This document shows positions 28,116 through 37,204 of a stretch of DNA of 64,000 nt, in pieces. Below the pieces are notes generated by a model. The model was not told the origin of the DNA and made no database searches. It saw nothing but the letters and a program-made list of their open reading frames with translations. Each line of letters opens with the position of its first letter. Positions within the stretch are counted from its first letter, which is position 1. The position numbers and the translations under genes were made by a program. Source of the stretch: Mycobacterium sp. DL440 (GTDB taxonomy: Bacteria; Actinomycetota; Actinomycetes; Mycobacteriales; Mycobacteriaceae); NCBI RefSeq assembly GCF_011745145.1, contig NZ_CP050191.1, positions 1,081,991-1,145,990 on the forward strand, in the 5' to 3' direction.

Positions 28116-29762
28116 ATGGCTGCCAATCCCCGTGCCGGGCAACCGGCTCAACCCGAGGATCTGATCGACATCGCGCAGGTGGTGACCGCCTACTACACCA
28201 GGCGGCCCGACCCCGATGACATTGCGCAGCAGGTGGTGTTCGGCACCTCCGGGCATCGCGGTTCCAGTCTGGACACCGCGTTCAACGAAGGCCACATCCT
28301 GGCCACCACTCAGGCCATCGTCGAGTACCGGGCCGCGCAGGGCACCACCGGCCCGCTGTTCCTCGGTCGCGACACCCATGCGCTGTCGGAACCGGCATGG
28401 GCGTCGGCCCTTGAAGTGCTGGCCGCCAATGATGTTGTGGCGATGATCGATTCGGCCGACCGCTACACCCCGACGCCCGCCGTCAGCCACGCCATACTGA
28501 CCTTCAACCGGGGTCGCGATTCGGACCTCGCCGATGGCATCGTCGTGACACCATCGCACAACCCGCCGCGCGATGGCGGCTTCAAGTACAACCCGCCCAA
28601 CGGCGGGCCGGCCGACACCGACGCCACCGGGTGGATTGCCAAGCGAGCCAACGACATCCTGCGCGACGGGTTCAAACCGGTGAAACGCATGCCGCTGGCG
28701 CGGGCTTTGCAGCTGGCCCAGCGCCACGACTATCTGGACGCCTACGTCGCGGATCTGGCCAATGTGGTGGACATGCACGCGATCCGGGCCGCGGGTATCC
28801 GCATCGGTGCCGACCCACTCGGCGGGGCCAGCGTGGACTACTGGGGTGCGATCGCCGAGCGCTACAACCTGGACCTGACCGTGGTCAATCCACTGGTGGA
28901 CGCGACGTGGCGGTTCATGACGCTGGACACCGACGGCAAGATCCGGATGGACTGCAGCTCACCGAACGCCATGGCCGGGCTTCTCGAAAAAGTGATCGGC
29001 CACCCTGGGACATACCAGATCGCCACCGGTAACGACGCCGACTCCGACCGGCACGGCATCGTTACCCCGGACGGCGGGCTGATGAACCCCAACCACTATT
29101 TGGCCGTGGCCATCGACTACCTCTATACCCATCGGCCCGACTGGCCCGCGGCCACCGCGGTCGGCAAGACCGCGGTCAGCAGTTCGATCATCGACCGGGT
29201 GGTGGCCGGGCTGGACCGCAAGCTGGTCGAGGTGCCGGTCGGGTTCAAGTGGTTCGTCGACGGGCTGATCGGCGGCGGCATCGGTTTCGCCGGCGAGGAG
29301 AGCGCGGGGGCGTCGTTCCTGCGCACCGACGGGTCGACCTGGACCACCGACAAGGACGGCATCATCCTGGCGCTGCTGGCCTCGGAGATCCTGGCGGTCA
29401 CCGGGTCGACGCCGTCGCAGCGGTATGCCGAACTCGCCGGACGCTACGGTTCGCCCACGTATGCGCGCATCGACGCGCCGGCCGACCGGGACCAGAAGGC
29501 GCGGCTCGCCAAACTCTCGCCCGAGCAGGTGAGCGCCACCGAACTGGCCGGTGAGCCGATCACCGCGAAGCTGACCGCCGCGCCGGGCAACGGTGCGGCG
29601 CTGGGCGGGCTGAAGGTCACCACCGAGAACGCCTGGTTCGCCGCCCGGCCGTCGGGCACCGAGGATGTCTACAAGATCTACGCCGAGTCGTTCCTCGGGG
29701 CCGAGCATCTGGCGGAGGTGCAGGAGGCCGCCAAGGGCGTGGTTAATACAGTCATTGGGTGA
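28116..29762 (+). CDS. pgm: Phosphoglucomutase (alpha-D-glucose phosphate-specific)
   Basis: 548 residues, the length of E. coli Pgm (546). It interconverts glucose-1-phosphate and glucose-6-phosphate. [12 protein letters not shown] near the N-terminus, the phosphoserine loop [16 protein letters not shown] near residue 146, the metal loop [13 protein letters not shown], the sugar loop [11 protein letters not shown] and the phosphate-binding [14 protein letters not shown] are all intact. ATG 28116 was preferred to the longer frame at 28056 by comparison with family length. The stop overlaps the next gene (GTGA). Confidence 0.95.
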   Translation: MAANPRAGQPAQPEDLIDIAQVVTAYYTRRPDPDDIAQQVVFGTSGHRGSSLDTAFNEGHILATTQAIVEYRAAQGTTGPLFLGRDTHALSEPAWASALEVLAANDVVAMIDSADRYTPTPAVSHAILTFNRGRDSDLADGIVVTPSHNPPRDGGFKYNPPNGGPADTDATGWIAKRANDILRDGFKPVKRMPLARALQLAQRHDYLDAYVADLANVVDMHAIRAAGIRIGADPLGGASVDYWGAIAERYNLDLTVVNPLVDATWRFMTLDTDGKIRMDCSSPNAMAGLLEKVIGHPGTYQIATGNDADSDRHGIVTPDGGLMNPNHYLAVAIDYLYTHRPDWPAATAVGKTAVSSSIIDRVVAGLDRKLVEVPVGFKWFVDGLIGGGIGFAGEESAGASFLRTDGSTWTTDKDGIILALLASEILAVTGSTPSQRYAELAGRYGSPTYARIDAPADRDQKARLAKLSPEQVSATELAGEPITAKLTAAPGNGAALGGLKVTTENAWFAARPSGTEDVYKIYAESFLGAEHLAEVQEAAKGVVNTVIG

Positions 29763-31021
29763 GCGTTACGGAGGGCGACTGTCAAAGCGACACCAAGGCG
29801 AAGCTGCCCGGTGAAGTCTGGGTCCTGATCGTCGCCAACGCCGTCATCGCGCTCGGCTACGGCGTGGTGGCCCCCGTGCTGCCGGCCTACGCGCGGCACT
29901 TCGGCGTCAGCATCAGTGCCGCGACGTTCGTCATCACCGCGTTCGCCCTGATGAGGCTGTGTTTCGCGCCGGCCACCGGCGTGCTGATCCAGCGACTGGG
30001 GGAGCGCCGGATCTACGTGTGGGGCCTGCTGATCGTCGCCGTCACCACCGGCGCCTGCGCGTTCGCGCAGACGTACTGGCAGCTGCTGCTGTTCCGATCG
30101 CTTGGTGGTGTCGGCTCGACGATGTTCTTTGTCTCGGCGCTGGGGCTGATGATTCGCGTCAGTCCGGAGGATGCCCGCGGCCGCGTGGCCGGCTTGTTCT
30201 CCTCGGCGTTCCTGGTCGGGTCGGTCGGCGGGCCGGTGCTCGGCAGCCTCACCGCGGGGCTCGGCCTGAACGCCCCGTTCGTGATCTACGGCGTCGCGCT
30301 GTTGGTGGCGGCCGCCGTGGTGTTCATCAGCCTGCGGCACTCGTCGTTGGCCGCGCCCGCGCCCGAAGAAGGTGCCAAGGTGACCGTCCGCACGGCGCTG
30401 CGCAACCGCGCCTACCGGGCGGCACTGTTGTCGAACTTCGCCACCGGCTGGTCGGCGTTCGGACTCCGAATTGCCTTGGTGCCGTTGTTCATCGTCGACG
30501 TGCTGCATCGTGGGCCCGGAATGGCGGGGCTGGCGCTGGCCACCTTCGCAGTCGGCAACGTGTCGGCGGTCATCCCCAGCGGTTACCTGTCCGACCGGGT
30601 GGGGCGGCGCCTGCTGCTGATCGTCGGGCTCACGGCGGCCGGGATCTCGACCGTGATGGTCGGGTTCACCGACGGGCTGATGCTGTTCCTGGTGGCCGCC
30701 TACATCGCGGGCTTCTCGACCGGCATCTTCACCGCCCCGCAGCAGGCCGCGGTGGCCGACATCATCGGCAACAAGGCCCGCGGCGGCACTGCGGTGGCGA
30801 CCTTCCAGATGATGGCCGACGTCGGTTCGGTCGGCGGCTCACTGCTTGTCGGACTGATCGCGCAGTACCTGTCGTTCTCCTGGGCCTTCGTGATCAGCGG
30901 GGTGATCCTGCTGGTCGCTGCAGTGGGTTGGGTCTTTGCTCCCGAGACCCGCGGACGGCCCTCCGCGGAGCACACTCCGGCCCGCGCGCTCGGCCCTGAG
31001 GCCGGCGGAGAGGTTCCCTGA
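29759..31021 (+). CDS. Major facilitator superfamily transporter (exporter-like)
   Basis: 420 residues, twelve predicted membrane helices. An N-terminal MFS motif of the multidrug type ([23 protein letters not shown]) is present, with the loop 2-3 motif [16 protein letters not shown] and its second-half counterpart [16 protein letters not shown]. Its substrate cannot be inferred. GTG start overlaps the pgm stop. It is the last gene before tRNA-Ala. Confidence 0.85.
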   Translation: MSVTEGDCQSDTKAKLPGEVWVLIVANAVIALGYGVVAPVLPAYARHFGVSISAATFVITAFALMRLCFAPATGVLIQRLGERRIYVWGLLIVAVTTGACAFAQTYWQLLLFRSLGGVGSTMFFVSALGLMIRVSPEDARGRVAGLFSSAFLVGSVGGPVLGSLTAGLGLNAPFVIYGVALLVAAAVVFISLRHSSLAAPAPEEGAKVTVRTALRNRAYRAALLSNFATGWSAFGLRIALVPLFIVDVLHRGPGMAGLALATFAVGNVSAVIPSGYLSDRVGRRLLLIVGLTAAGISTVMVGFTDGLMLFLVAAYIAGFSTGIFTAPQQAAVADIIGNKARGGTAVATFQMMADVGSVGGSLLVGLIAQYLSFSWAFVISGVILLVAAVGWVFAPETRGRPSAEHTPARALGPEAGGEVP

Positions 31022-31076
31022 CCAGCGATTTTGAACCAGGGGTGGCCGTGGTGTAACTTCGTGGGGCACGACAAAC

Positions 31077-31149
31077 GGGGCTATGGCGCAGTTGGTAGCG
31101 CACCACACTGGCAGTGTGGGGGTCAGGGGTTCGAATCCCCTTAGCTCCA
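31077..31149 (+). tRNA. tRNA-Ala (anticodon GGC)
   Basis: 73 nt. The acceptor stem GGGGCTA/TAGCTCC (one G-T pair), D arm GGCGCAGTTGGTAGCGC, anticodon loop CTGGCAG with GGC at 31110-31112, and T arm with GGTTCGAAT are all present; CCA is not encoded. Its 3' end is the left attachment site of the island at 31130-36572. Confidence 0.96.
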
Positions 31150-31150
31150 C
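31130..31150. repeat. attL-like direct repeat (tRNA-Ala 3' end)
   Basis: 21 bp, from the T-loop TTCGAATCC to TTAGCTCCAC, identical to 36552-36572. The upstream copy completes the functional tRNA. Confidence 0.85.
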
Positions 31151-31155
31151 GTTTG

Positions 31156-31193
31156 AAAAACCCGCTCTAGCCATTGGTTGGGGCGGGTTTTTT
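31156..31193 (+). terminator. Terminator after tRNA-Ala (island-borne)
   Basis: The stem AAAAACCCGC / GCGGGTTTTT, with a loop of about 17 nt, ends in six T. It is a good intrinsic terminator 6 nt after the tRNA and lies inside the island, replacing the one now found at 36572. Confidence 0.8.
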
Positions 31194-31448
31194 CGTTGCG
31201 AGTCTTCCGGGCGACTCTCTAGGAGAGGTGCCGGTCCGTCGGAGGCTCAGGCATCAGCTGCTTGCACCAGGGACACGCCAGAGCTGGATAGTCGGACGTC
31301 CAGATGAACGTCAGTGGCTGACGCTACCGTCACCGGTGAAAGAACGGCATCACACAACCCTCGTGATCGTGAGGGGATAGGTGATTGTGTTCTTCGCCAG
31401 CATTTGAGAGCCACAGCCCGGAGGACGTGACCGTTGCCGAACAACTCC
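31194..31448 (+). other. Island leader region without a recognisable gene
   Basis: Short frames only, no homologous-looking peptide. A GGAGG (about 31420) precedes GTG 31427, whose first codons read TVAEQLHEPFS before running out of frame. This could be the original hsdM N-terminus, put out of frame with the ATG at 31449. Confidence 0.4.
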
Positions 31449-33360
31449 ATGAACCATTCTCGGATCGTCGCGCTCATTTGTGGCATCGCCGACGACGCCC
31501 TCCGAGATGTCTAAGTGCGTAGCAAATACCGGGATGTGATCCTGCCCTTCACCGTGCTGCGTCGCCTCGACAGCGTGCTGGAGCCGACCCGCGATGCGGT
31601 CAAGCAGATGAAGGAAACCCTCGACGGTGCGACCATCGCCAATCAAGACGGTCCGCTGCGTCAGGCGGCCGGGCAGGATTTCTACAACCACTCCGGCTTC
31701 ACGCTCAAAGACCTCCGCAACACCGCAAACTCGACTCGGCTGCGGCAGAACTTCGAGGCCTACCTCGACGGATTCTCACCGAACGTGCAGGAGATCATCG
31801 ACAACTTCGAGTTCCGCAACCAACTTCCACGGCTGACTAAGGCCGATGCGCTCGGCGCGCTGATCGAGAAGTTCCTTCAGCCCGACCTCGATCTCTCGCC
31901 GACCGGTCTCGACAACCACGGCATGGGCACCGTCTTCGAGGAGCTGGTGCGCCGGTTCAACGAGGAGAACAAGGAAGAGGCCGGCGAGCACTGGACGCCC
32001 CGCGACGCGGTGCGTTTGATGACTCGGTTGATGTTCGAGCCAATCGCCGAGGAGATCCCTTCGGGCACTTACCGTCTCTATGACGGTGCGATGGGCACCG
32101 GTGGCATGCTTACCGTTGCCGAAGACACTCTCAAAGACCTCACTGAGCCTGCGGGCAAGAAGATCTCCACTCATCTCTACGGCCAGGAGATCAATGCTGA
32201 GACCTACGCGATCGCCAAAGCCGACCTGATTCTCAAGGGCGAGGGCTCTGCCGCTGACAACATCAAAGGCGGCCCGGAGTATTCGACTCTGTCGAATGAC
32301 GCCTTTGCGGGCCAGGAGTTCGACTTCATGCTTTCGAATCCGCCGTACGGAAAAAGCTGGAAGGCCGACCAAGACCGCCTCGGTGGCGCGAAGAAGATCA
32401 TCGACCCACGCTTCGTGGTCACCCACGGTGACGAGACCGAATACTCGCTCGTCACCCGCAGCAGCGACGGTCAATTGATGTTCCTGGCGAACCTGATCTC
32501 GAAGATGAAGCGGGACACCCCGCGCGGCTCGCGGATCGCCTCAGTGCACAACGGCTCGTCGCTGTTCACCGGCGACGCGGGTCAGGGCGAGAGCAACATG
32601 CGCCGCTGGATTATCGAAAACGATTGGCTTGAAGCGATTGTCGCGTTGCCGCTGACGATGTTCTACAACACCGGCATCGCCACCTACGTCTGGGTTCTCA
32701 CCAACCGCAAGGATGAGCGCCGCAAGGGCAAGGTGCAGCTCATCGACGCCACCGGATGGTCCACTCCGTTGCGAAAGAACCTCGGCGAGAAGGGTGTCGA
32801 GGTCGGCACCACCGACGCCGACCAGGTGCTCGAAGCCTTCACGGCTTTCGACGAGTTCGACGATCCCGACCACTCGAAGGTGTTCGACGGCGTCGACTTC
32901 GGCTACTCCAAGATCACCGTCGAGCGCCCTCTGCGTATCCGAAGTGTCGACCCGCACAGGGTCTACACCGCCAAGGAGATCAAGGCGCTTAAAGAAGACG
33001 GCGTCCGCGATGAGTCCGCTCCGGCGGTCATCAAGAAGGCGTTGCCATTCGCAGCGACACCCGACCCGCTGCATGGCCGCTACGAGGCCGTGGTCGATGG
33101 CCGCACTCGAGTGGTCGAATACGAGCCTGACACCGAACTGCGTGACACCGAACAGGTTCCGCTCACCGAACCCGCAGGTAAGTACGGCGACGGCGTCGAG
33201 GCGTTCTTCCGCCGGGAGGTCACCCCGTACGCGCCCGATGCCTGGATTGATGAGACGAAGACCAAGATCGGTTACGAAATCTCTTTCACCCGACACTTTT
33301 ACAAGCCAGCACCGATGCGAACGCTCGCCGAAATTCAGGCCGACATCCGCGCGCTGGATC
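31449..33360 (+). pseudogene. hsdM: Type I restriction-modification methyltransferase HsdM, broken
   Basis: From ATG 31449 the frame reads NHSRIVALICGIADDALRDV, stops at TAA 31512-31514 where the family has Tyr, and continues in the same frame from GTG 31515 (VRSKYRDVILPFTVLRRLDSVLEPT). Methylase motifs are intact: SAM-binding YDGAMGTGGM and catalytic NPPYGKSW (about codon 295), then GESNMRRWIIENDWLEAIVALP and the C-terminal FYKPAPMRTLAEIQADIRALDQ. Restart at the GTG directly after the stop could give a protein lacking the first 22 residues. The 3' end is fused out of frame to hsdR. The specificity subunit HsdS is absent from the window. Likely non-functional as a system, although orphan methylation is not excluded. 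Confidence 0.85.
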
Positions 33361-34398
33361 AAGGCGGACCCCTACCGAATTCTCGTCGTGGCCAACAAGT
33401 TCCAGACCGGCTACGACGAGCCGCTGATGCACACCATGTATGTCGACAAGACGTTGTCGGGAGTGCTGGCCGTGCAGACGCTCTCGCGGCTCAACCGGGC
33501 CCACCCCGCCAAGCGTGACACCTTCGTGCTCGACTTCGCCAACGACGCCGAGCTCATCAAACGTTCCTTCGATCCGTACTACCGCGCCACCGTGCTTTCC
33601 GAAGAGACCGACGCCAACAAGCTGCACGATCTGATCAACGATCTGGATGGCTTCGGCGTCTACACGCCCGAGCATGTCGACGCTTTCGTCGAGCTCTACC
33701 TTGGGGGTGCTGGGCCTGATCAGCTGCATCCGATCCTCGATGCGTGCGTGGCCGAGTACATCGAGCTGCCTGATGAAGATGACCAGGTGAAGTTCAAGGG
33801 TGACGCCAAGGCGTTCCTGCGTACCTACAACTTCCTGTCGGCAGTGCTGCCCTACGGGAGTGTCGAGTGGGAGAAGCGCGCGATCTTCCTCGACAACCTC
33901 GTGCCGAAGCTTCCCGCACCCGCCGAAGATGACCTTGCTGCAGGCATCCTGGAGAGCATCGATCTCGAGTCGTACCGTGCCGAAAAGGCGGTTGCGATGA
34001 AGATCGTGCTCGACGACGAGGACGGCTCCCTTGACCCGGTTCCGGTCGTCGGTGGCGGCCACAAGGCCGACCCCGAGCTGGAGAAGTTGTCGGAGATCGT
34101 GAAGAGCTTCAATGACCACTTCGGCAACATCGCATGGGAAGACAAAGACCGCATCGAGCGCCGCATCACCGAAGAGATCCCGCGGATCGTCGCAGCGGAC
34201 GAGGCCTACCAGAACGCGCAGGCCAATGATGACCCGGTGAACGCCCGCGTGGAGATGAACCGGGCACTCAGCAAGGCGATGCTCGGCCTGATCGCGGATG
34301 AGACCCAGCTGTTCAAGGCGTTTCAGGACAACGACAGCTTCAAACGCTGGCTCGAAGATGCCGTGTTCAAGGCGACGTACCAGAAGAAGGCGGGATGA
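33361..34398 (+). pseudogene. hsdR: Type I restriction HsdR, C-terminal third only
   Basis: Reading shifts by one frame at the junction: KADPYRILVVANKFQTGYDEPLMHTMYVDKTLSGVLAVQTLSRLNRAHP is the end of the HsdR helicase (motif VI region), followed by the C-terminal helical domain to FKATYQKKAG. About 345 residues remain of a protein normally near 1000. The nuclease and most helicase motifs, together with hsdS, were removed by one deletion that joined the end of hsdM to this part. A short frame (MNRPEFDADAVCNDVV, 34398-34508) overlaps its stop and may be a further remnant. Confidence 0.85.
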
Positions 34399-34504
34399 TG
34401 AACCGCCCCGAGTTTGATGCCGATGCCGTTTGCAATGACGTTGTTGCACGAGGCCGAGCACCATCTGGCGCCGCCGCCCGGAACGGGCTTATAGCACAGT
34501 TACG

Positions 34505-34792
34505 ATGACTGTCATGAGTGGGGAGATTCAAGCCGATACTGCCAGCCTGGACAGCGCCGGATCGGGCCTGTCGGCCCAGGCCGACCAGCTACACATCATG
34601 GTCGACGGGCAACCCGTGGCCGCAGAGCACGCCAGTGTGTTCGCCGCTGCGAACGTGTCTGCTGACATTCAACAGTTCATGACCGAACTGCGGAACCGGA
34701 TCAGCAGTCGCGGGACGCACCTCCAGCACGCCGCAGCGGCCTATGTGACCACCGACACCGACGCTGCCGAGCAGGTGACGCGATGGGTCTGA
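34505..34792 (+). CDS. EspC-like type VII secretion target (short partner)
   Basis: 95 residues (or 92 from ATG 34514, MSGEIQADTASLDSAGSG). Helical, no Cys or Trp except the terminal RWV, no signal peptide. It matches the EspC/DUF2580 style: a DTASLDSAGSGLSAQADQL start and a conserved centre with HASVFAAANVSADIQQFMTELRNRISSRGTHLQHAAAAYVTTDTDAAE. It overlaps the WXG-like gene by 10 bp, so the two are probably co-produced and co-secreted. Counterpart of 11028-11306 in the tmRNA island. Confidence 0.7.
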   Translation: MTVMSGEIQADTASLDSAGSGLSAQADQLHIMVDGQPVAAEHASVFAAANVSADIQQFMTELRNRISSRGTHLQHAAAAYVTTDTDAAEQVTRWV

Positions 34793-35730
34793 CACGAACC
34801 GGCATCGCCAACTACCGCAACGCCATCACCGAACTGTCGGCCAGTGCCGACACCTGGCGGTTGGCTGCCGACCACATCGAGACCGCCGTCGATGGCTACG
34901 TGTCGACCATCACCGGGACCGACTGGGCCGGGACAGCAGCCGAGGCCGCCGAAGAATCGGCCTATGCCGACCGCGGGGTGGTCTATGACGCCGCCGGCCA
35001 TCTGCGCACCTTGGCCCGCCACGCCGACCTCGGTGCGTCGAACCTGCGCAACGCGCACACCGAGACCACCGAGGCTATCGACGCTGCCGAAGTTGACGGG
35101 TTCGCCGTCGATGATGAGCTGCGTATCCGCGATGCCCGCCGCTACGACATCACCACCATTCGGGCGCGCAACGCCGCGCTGGCCGAGCACAGCGACACCG
35201 TGAACCGTGCCGTGGAGAAGCTGATCGCCGAAGACGAAGAGACGGCCAACACCATGACCGCACACAACAACGTCGCCAGCTTCACCCCGGCGCGCTGGCG
35301 CGACGATGCCGTGATCAAGTCCGGTGGACACGTGCAGGCCGTCGACTACACCACTGACAGCCAGGTCGGTCCGTTCCCGGTGCCACCATCGGTCAAAGAA
35401 CGCGAAAAGCCGTTGCCACCAGCGCCTCCGGTGCCCCCGCCGGCGCCGTGGGAACAGCGTATGGCTGACCTGGAGAAACGCAACGCCGAGCAGGACAAAA
35501 AGATCACCAAGCTCGAAGAGAACGGACACAAGCCGACCGTCGGCGGGGTGCTCGGTGCTCTGGGCACGGGCTGCGCCACGGGCGCTGCGAGTGCGGCGAT
35601 TGCCGGTGCGCCGACCGGACCCGGTGAAGGTGTGGCCATCCCGGGCGGCTGCATTATCGGTGGTGCTGTTGGATTGGGTGGATACCTGACCGGTGTCTGG
35701 ATCACGAACGCCACTGAGGGGGTCGGCTAG
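34783..35730 (+). CDS. WXG-like T7SS effector candidate with glycine-zipper C-terminus
   Basis: 315 residues. The N-terminal helical domain has a WXG100-type turn (TGTDWAGTAAEAAEESA) and the shared segment AEVDGFAVDDELRIRDARRYDITTIRARNAALAEHSD found also in 11303-12469. Then come a proline-rich linker (PVPPPAPW), a short coiled coil (MADLEKRNAEQDKKITKLEEN) and a glycine-rich hydrophobic C-terminus (GVLGALGTGCATGAASAAIAGAPTG, then GCIIGGAVGLGGYLTGVWI). The last resembles glycine-zipper membrane-inserting segments. It could be a secreted pore-former or membrane toxin. The gene at 35731 begins directly after the stop. Confidence 0.65.
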   Translation: MGLTRTGIANYRNAITELSASADTWRLAADHIETAVDGYVSTITGTDWAGTAAEAAEESAYADRGVVYDAAGHLRTLARHADLGASNLRNAHTETTEAIDAAEVDGFAVDDELRIRDARRYDITTIRARNAALAEHSDTVNRAVEKLIAEDEETANTMTAHNNVASFTPARWRDDAVIKSGGHVQAVDYTTDSQVGPFPVPPSVKEREKPLPPAPPVPPPAPWEQRMADLEKRNAEQDKKITKLEENGHKPTVGGVLGALGTGCATGAASAAIAGAPTGPGEGVAIPGGCIIGGAVGLGGYLTGVWITNATEGVG

Positions 35731-35913
35731 ATGCGTAACGCCACGTTCTGGGTGAGCATGATCGGTTTGTTCCTGTTCATCGTCGGTGTGACGCTGTGGA
35801 GCGGAGCCGCACATACGACGCTGACCGTCATCGGTGGAATCGCCACCGCGGCAGGTGCTTTGATCTACGGCATTGCCACAGTGAAGGTGCTGCACGCGCG
35901 TCGACGTCGCTAG
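35731..35913 (+). CDS. Small two-helix membrane protein (candidate immunity protein)
   Basis: 60 residues, almost all membrane: helix 1 NATFWVSMIGLFLFIVGVTLW, short loop SGAAHT, helix 2 LTVIGGIATAAGALIYGIATVKVL, and a basic cytoplasmic end HARRRR. It starts immediately after the stop of the WXG-like gene with an upstream GGGGG. Position and topology fit immunity to a membrane-active effector; this is inference. Confidence 0.65.
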   Translation: MRNATFWVSMIGLFLFIVGVTLWSGAAHTTLTVIGGIATAAGALIYGIATVKVLHARRRR

Positions 35914-36073
35914 CCCGAAAATTCGGCGATCAGTTCGTCGAGCACCTGTAACGCCTCGTCACGTGGCAGATGAACCACGAGGTGACGCACCAAGTGGTAG
36001 GCCGCACAGTGTTCCCGCGTTGAACCCGTCGATGTTGACGCGCAGTTTGGCGCTCGCGCAGCACCACGGATCG
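35914..36073 (-). other. Gene debris on the minus strand
   Basis: A C-terminal-like peptide [35 protein letters not shown] ends at a stop at 35910 on the minus strand, without a plausible start. It is probably the tail of a lost gene downstream of the pseudogene at 36074-36421. Confidence 0.35.
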
Positions 36074-36421
36074 TCACTCGTCGTCTTTGTAGTCCCACAG
36101 CACGTCAGCGCCGGCCTCGATGTCGGTCACGGTGCGACGATGACCGTCGAGTGCCTGCTGTTCGATGGCGTAGCGGAAACACGCTTCGCGTCATGCACGC
36201 CGCCGAACACCATGGTTTCGAAGATGATCGGCGGACCGTCGTCGGTGAAACTGTGGTTCAGGCCCAGCCAGACCGTCGAGACGACCACCTCATCGTCGCC
36301 GTGATAGTTCTGCTTCATGTTTGCGCCGGTTCGACCACCAGCCGACCGGCCGGTATTCCATACTTTCGTACTTGCGCGCCCATTCCATCATGTCGATTTC
36401 TCGACCCGTGAGGTGTTCCAT
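36074..36421 (-). pseudogene. Phage/actinobacterial conserved protein, frameshifted
   Basis: Pieces in three frames reconstruct one protein: MEHLTGREIDMMEWARKYES MEYRPV (start 36421), then GDDEVVVSTVWLGLNHSFTD and GPPIIFETMVFGGVHD, then CFRYAIEQQALDGHRRTVTD followed by LWDYKDDE and a stop. The VSTVWLGL-H-F/PP-IFETMVFGG pattern is common in actinophage and genomic-island proteins of unknown function. Two frameshifts (near 36320 and near 36185) break it. Confidence 0.6.
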
Positions 36422-36551
36422 CGAGGTAACATCCCGTGGAAACGTGCAGCTAATCAGGTACGTTGCGACGATGCTCACATACGCAGTTGCGTAGGGGATA
36501 CCCGCAGGTCGGAGCATTATTTCGGCAGGAAACCGCCGAAAATGTAAGAAA

Positions 36552-36572
36552 TTCGAATCCCCTTAGCTCCAC
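36552..36572. repeat. attR-like direct repeat (duplicate tRNA-Ala 3' end)
   Basis: Identical over 21 bp to 31130-31150. Upstream bases differ from the tRNA (AGAAA before the repeat), so this is only the 3' fragment. Confidence 0.85.
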
Positions 36573-36615
36573 AGCAGAGAACCCGAAGCCGGATGGCTTC
36601 GGGTTCTCTGCTGTG
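36570..36615 (+). terminator. Original tRNA-Ala terminator, now after attR
   Basis: A perfect 21-bp stem (core CAGCAGAGAACCCGAAGCC with GGAT loop) starts at the last base of the tRNA-like fragment. It has no T-run. Position right after the right repeat suggests it ended the tRNA transcript before the island inserted. 36616-36822 shows no gene. Confidence 0.7.
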
Positions 36616-36822
36616 TGTGTGGGTTGTTGTCGCCGAACTCGATCGCGAGGCAACCCGGCCAAGGCGATCACTCTGCCGCATGAGCTGATCGGCCGCGCCA
36701 GCGTTTCGTAATCCCGCTGAGGGCGGCCCGCCAGGGCCTACCCGAAACCCGCCACTACAGGTCGCGTAGGTTCTTAGGGAATCAAATCCAAGCGTCTAAC
36801 GCAGCATTCAACGAAAGCCACC

Positions 36823-37080
36823 ATGCCCGAGGATCAGAACACAGACGTTCCACCGAATCACCTCTCCGTCGATCCCCGCAGCGCCTTCTATAACGAAGAG
36901 GTGCTGCTCCGCGACGTGGGTATTCGCTTCAATGGAGTCGAGAAATCCAACGTTCACGAATACGACGTGGCCGAGGGTTGGGTGCGTGTTGAAGTCCCTA
37001 CCGCCAAGGATCGCCGCGGAAATCCGATGGTCGTCAAGCTCAGCGGCACGGTTGAACCCTATTTCCGCCAAGCACAGTAG
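36823..37080 (+). CDS. DUF3297 family protein
   Basis: 85 residues, small beta-rich soluble protein. Family features: PPNHLSVDPRSAFYNEEVLLRDVGIRFNG, NVHEYDVAEGWVRVEVPTAKDRRGNPMVVKLSGTVEPYF. Its function is unknown. Single gene after the island's right end. Confidence 0.85.
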   Translation: MPEDQNTDVPPNHLSVDPRSAFYNEEVLLRDVGIRFNGVEKSNVHEYDVAEGWVRVEVPTAKDRRGNPMVVKLSGTVEPYFRQAQ

Positions 37081-37204
37081 CGGACGCCCCTGGGTTACTG
37101 CCGCCGTCGGCCGGCACGCGCTGTCGAACCGGCCCGTTTGACGACAACCTGACGGCAGTTGCTGCTCCGAGTGCACTCACTAGCGAAACGCGCCTACTGA
37201 AGCC

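Larger units (their letters stand above)
31130..36572. mobile_element. tRNA-Ala genomic island (about 5.4 kb, decayed)
   Basis: Bounded by the 21-bp tRNA 3'-end duplication. Contents: a terminator, broken hsdM/hsdR, an EspC-like/WXG-like pair with a small membrane protein, and minus-strand gene debris. After the right repeat a strong 21-bp hairpin follows directly, which looks like the original tRNA terminator displaced by the insertion. No integrase remains. All restriction genes are broken while the T7SS genes are open, suggesting selection on the latter or a more recent arrival. Confidence 0.8.
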
